Of a DNA stretch of 64,000 nucleotides, positions 62,592 to 64,000 are shown piece after piece (within the stretch, counting starts at the first letter, position 1; the number at the start of each line of letters is the position of its first letter). The position numbers and the translations under genes are program-made. The DNA is from Onstottus_B sp049273855 (lineage in GTDB: Bacteria > Acidobacteriota > Blastocatellia > UBA7656), in the NCBI GenBank assembly GCA_049273855.1, contig JBASRN010000036.1, positions 1-64,000 on the forward strand, read 5' to 3'. The notes under the pieces were generated by a model. It saw nothing but the letters and a program-made list of their open reading frames with translations. It ran no database searches and had not been told where the DNA came from.

Positions 62592-63647
62592 GTGACAAAG
62601 CTGAAGCTCGCGATTCTCACCGCTGTTGGACTCGCGATGGGAGGAGCTTTCTCCCTCCCCACCGCTGGCCTCTCCGAGGCCAAATCTAAGGGAACCTTGG
62701 CATTAGCTCTCCTGAGTGGTCATCAAGCCGCGCCTCCTCAAAGGATGGTCGACCCGGCGGCCTGGGGTTCAAATCACGCCGGCAAACCGGTTCCAGAGTT
62801 CGTCCACGGCGATGAATGCTTGTTCTGTCATCGCAACGACATCGGGCCCGGATGGCGGAAAAACGCTCACGGCATCACTCTCCGACAGCAGGAGGACGCG
62901 CCTGAGCTTGCCGAGGTCCTGAAGACTCAGCCTGCTTTGTCAGCAGTCGCCCAAAAAGTTGAGTACTTCCTCGGAAGCCGCCACAGGGTGCGGTTTTTGA
63001 GAAAAGAGGGCTACGGGAAGCTATCCTTGCTGAATGCACAAGTTCTGCTTGGCGGGGATGGCCATGCGCAACAATGGCTCGATGCTGACAAACCGGTCTG
63101 GGACAAGGATCGCTTCGGCGATCGATGCGCAGGCTGCCACGCAACCGGCGTGGACGCGGCCACCAAATCGTTCTCGGCCTTCGGGCTGGACTGCTACACC
63201 TGCCACGGAGTCGTGGATCTTGACCATACCAAAGATACGTCGCTGATCCTCCTATCGAAGAAACGGCGGAGTGATGCCCGTGCAATTACGTCCACTTGCG
63301 CGCAGTGCCATCTTCGAATGGGTAAGGCCAAATCGACAGGCTTGCCTTACCCTAACAACTTCGTGGCGGGTGATAACTTATTCCAGGACTACCAGGTGGA
63401 CTTCTCAAAAGCGGACGACGAGGGTCTAAATCCGGGAGACCGGCACGTTCTGCGGAACGTTCGTGATGTTGTGCTGTACGGCTCGGAGTTTCCTACCTGC
63501 ATAAGCTGCCACGATCTGCACAAACAGTCGAGCTTCAAGCATCGCCGCGCGCCCAGAACCTCCGCGTGCACCGATTGCCACAACGCCGAGGGACCGCTGA
63601 AGGTTGTAAAGCCCTATACCGTGCGCAGTCCTCTATGCGAGTACTAG
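62592..63647 (+). CDS. Exported six-heme c-type cytochrome
   Basis: A 351-residue protein with GTG start and AGG seven bases upstream. A hydrophobic N-terminal segment (LAILTAVGLAMGGAF) would be the signal peptide. Six CxxCH sites are present in order: CLFCH, CAGCH, CYTCH, CAQCH, CISCH and CTDCH. The spacing resembles the cytochrome c554 or tetraheme domain families, and EFVHGDECLFCH is typical of decaheme-like modules. No partner electron-transfer gene is in the window. It probably acts in the periplasm, but substrate and partners are unknown. Confidence 0.88.
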   Translation: MTKLKLAILTAVGLAMGGAFSLPTAGLSEAKSKGTLALALLSGHQAAPPQRMVDPAAWGSNHAGKPVPEFVHGDECLFCHRNDIGPGWRKNAHGITLRQQEDAPELAEVLKTQPALSAVAQKVEYFLGSRHRVRFLRKEGYGKLSLLNAQVLLGGDGHAQQWLDADKPVWDKDRFGDRCAGCHATGVDAATKSFSAFGLDCYTCHGVVDLDHTKDTSLILLSKKRRSDARAITSTCAQCHLRMGKAKSTGLPYPNNFVAGDNLFQDYQVDFSKADDEGLNPGDRHVLRNVRDVVLYGSEFPTCISCHDLHKQSSFKHRRAPRTSACTDCHNAEGPLKVVKPYTVRSPLCEY

Positions 63648-63706
63648 CAAGCGGATGTTTAGAAAACAAGGGCAAAACGGTCAGCAGAAACGCGCCTGAA
63701 GGGAAC

Positions 63707-64000
63707 TTAAGACCCGGACAGCAGCGTTCGGCGAACGCGGTCGCGGTAACGAATACAATCCTCGATCACACGGCGATACTCTTTGACATCCACATCCCGC
63801 TCGGAACAGAGAAGCATAAGATTTCCATCGTCGCGGAAGTTTCCATCCCACTCAAACACCTGCTGGTCACTCCAGGAGGGCGAGTACTGCTGCATCTTAT
63901 CGTCCTGCATTCTGTCGAAGTAAGCCCGCAAGTTGACACCAGTCTCGTCGAGGGGCTCTGTGCCGGGTTCCTGTTCGAAGTTCCAGACAGGTTGTTCCAT
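63707..64000 (-). CDS. Unrecognised acidic protein at the window edge
   Basis: A 97-residue frame that runs to the last base of the window; an ATG occupies 63998-64000, so it may be complete or continue beyond. It is rich in Asp, Glu, Tyr and Arg with no signal peptide or membrane segment, and has the pattern WSDQQVFEWDGNFRDDGNLM. No family was recognised. It faces the cytochrome gene, convergent with a 59-base gap. Confidence 0.45.
   Translation of the reverse strand: MEQPVWNFEQEPGTEPLDETGVNLRAYFDRMQDDKMQQYSPSWSDQQVFEWDGNFRDDGNLMLLCSERDVDVKEYRRVIEDCIRYRDRVRRTLLSGS

Overview
The window is a bacterial chromosome segment of roughly 55 % GC with very few RNA or mobile features. It carries housekeeping genes in the first 12 kb, an unusual peptide/redox gene group at about 16.6-23 kb, and a 37 kb exopolysaccharide or surface-glycan locus from 24.2 to 61.6 kb, followed by an orphan multiheme cytochrome. 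The xseA-xseB-ispA-dxs-tlyA order, FHA/HtrA and PEGA/TPR proteins, a PqqD/HprK-related kinase/nucleotidyltransferase set and a large locus with several Wzy-like proteins would fit Acidobacteriota (Blastocatellia-like). That placement is inferred from gene style; no rRNA or marker gene in the window proves it.

Region 1 (1-12.5 kb, nearly all minus strand): MogA/MoaB-type protein, ThpR, polyphosphate kinase, a VOC protein, a membrane-anchored FHA-trypsin protein, TlyA, a plus-strand zinc-ribbon membrane protein, then dxs, ispA, xseB and xseA (isoprenoid precursor synthesis and exonuclease VII), and a glutaredoxin-like protein lacking the first active-site cysteine. A plus-strand exported PEGA/TPR protein follows.

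Region 2 (13.9-24.1 kb, minus strand): two polytopic membrane proteins (one O-antigen-ligase-like) lie downstream of a compact group. That group holds a nucleotidyltransferase, a MauE-like membrane protein fused to two thioredoxin-fold domains, an HprK-related kinase, a small protein joining a PqqD-like domain to a twin-arginine signal and an eight-cysteine tail, and a cupin-like protein of unknown function. A decayed C-terminal copy of the kinase lies just upstream. This is the best candidate for an undescribed system: a peptide-recognition domain, an exported Cys-rich region, a membrane thiol-redox enzyme and two putative nucleotide-using enzymes. A FecR-like exported protein with its own terminator closes the region.

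Region 3 (24.2-61.6 kb, all minus strand, many 4-bp stop/start overlaps): a glycan assembly locus. Transcription runs from 61.6 kb down. It begins with a TPR/jelly-roll protein, a Wzy-like polymerase/ligase fused in frame to a Wza-like export protein, a Wzz/BY-kinase, and a Wzm/Wzt ABC exporter. Glycosyltransferases, methyltransferases and an acetamidino-sugar module follow (HisH2, HisF2, amidotransferase, two DegT aminotransferases, Gfo/Idh/MocA oxidoreductase, plus an MBL-fold protein resembling the CMP-sialate hydroxylase catalytic domain). Then come a LpxD-like acyltransferase, a PIG-L deacetylase, an asparagine synthetase, a nucleotide-sugar epimerase and, at the end, a lipid-carrier phosphosugar transferase fused to a CapD-type N-terminal half.

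Region 4 (61.6-64 kb): about 1 kb without a supported gene, a six-heme exported cytochrome on the plus strand, and an unrecognised protein at the window edge.
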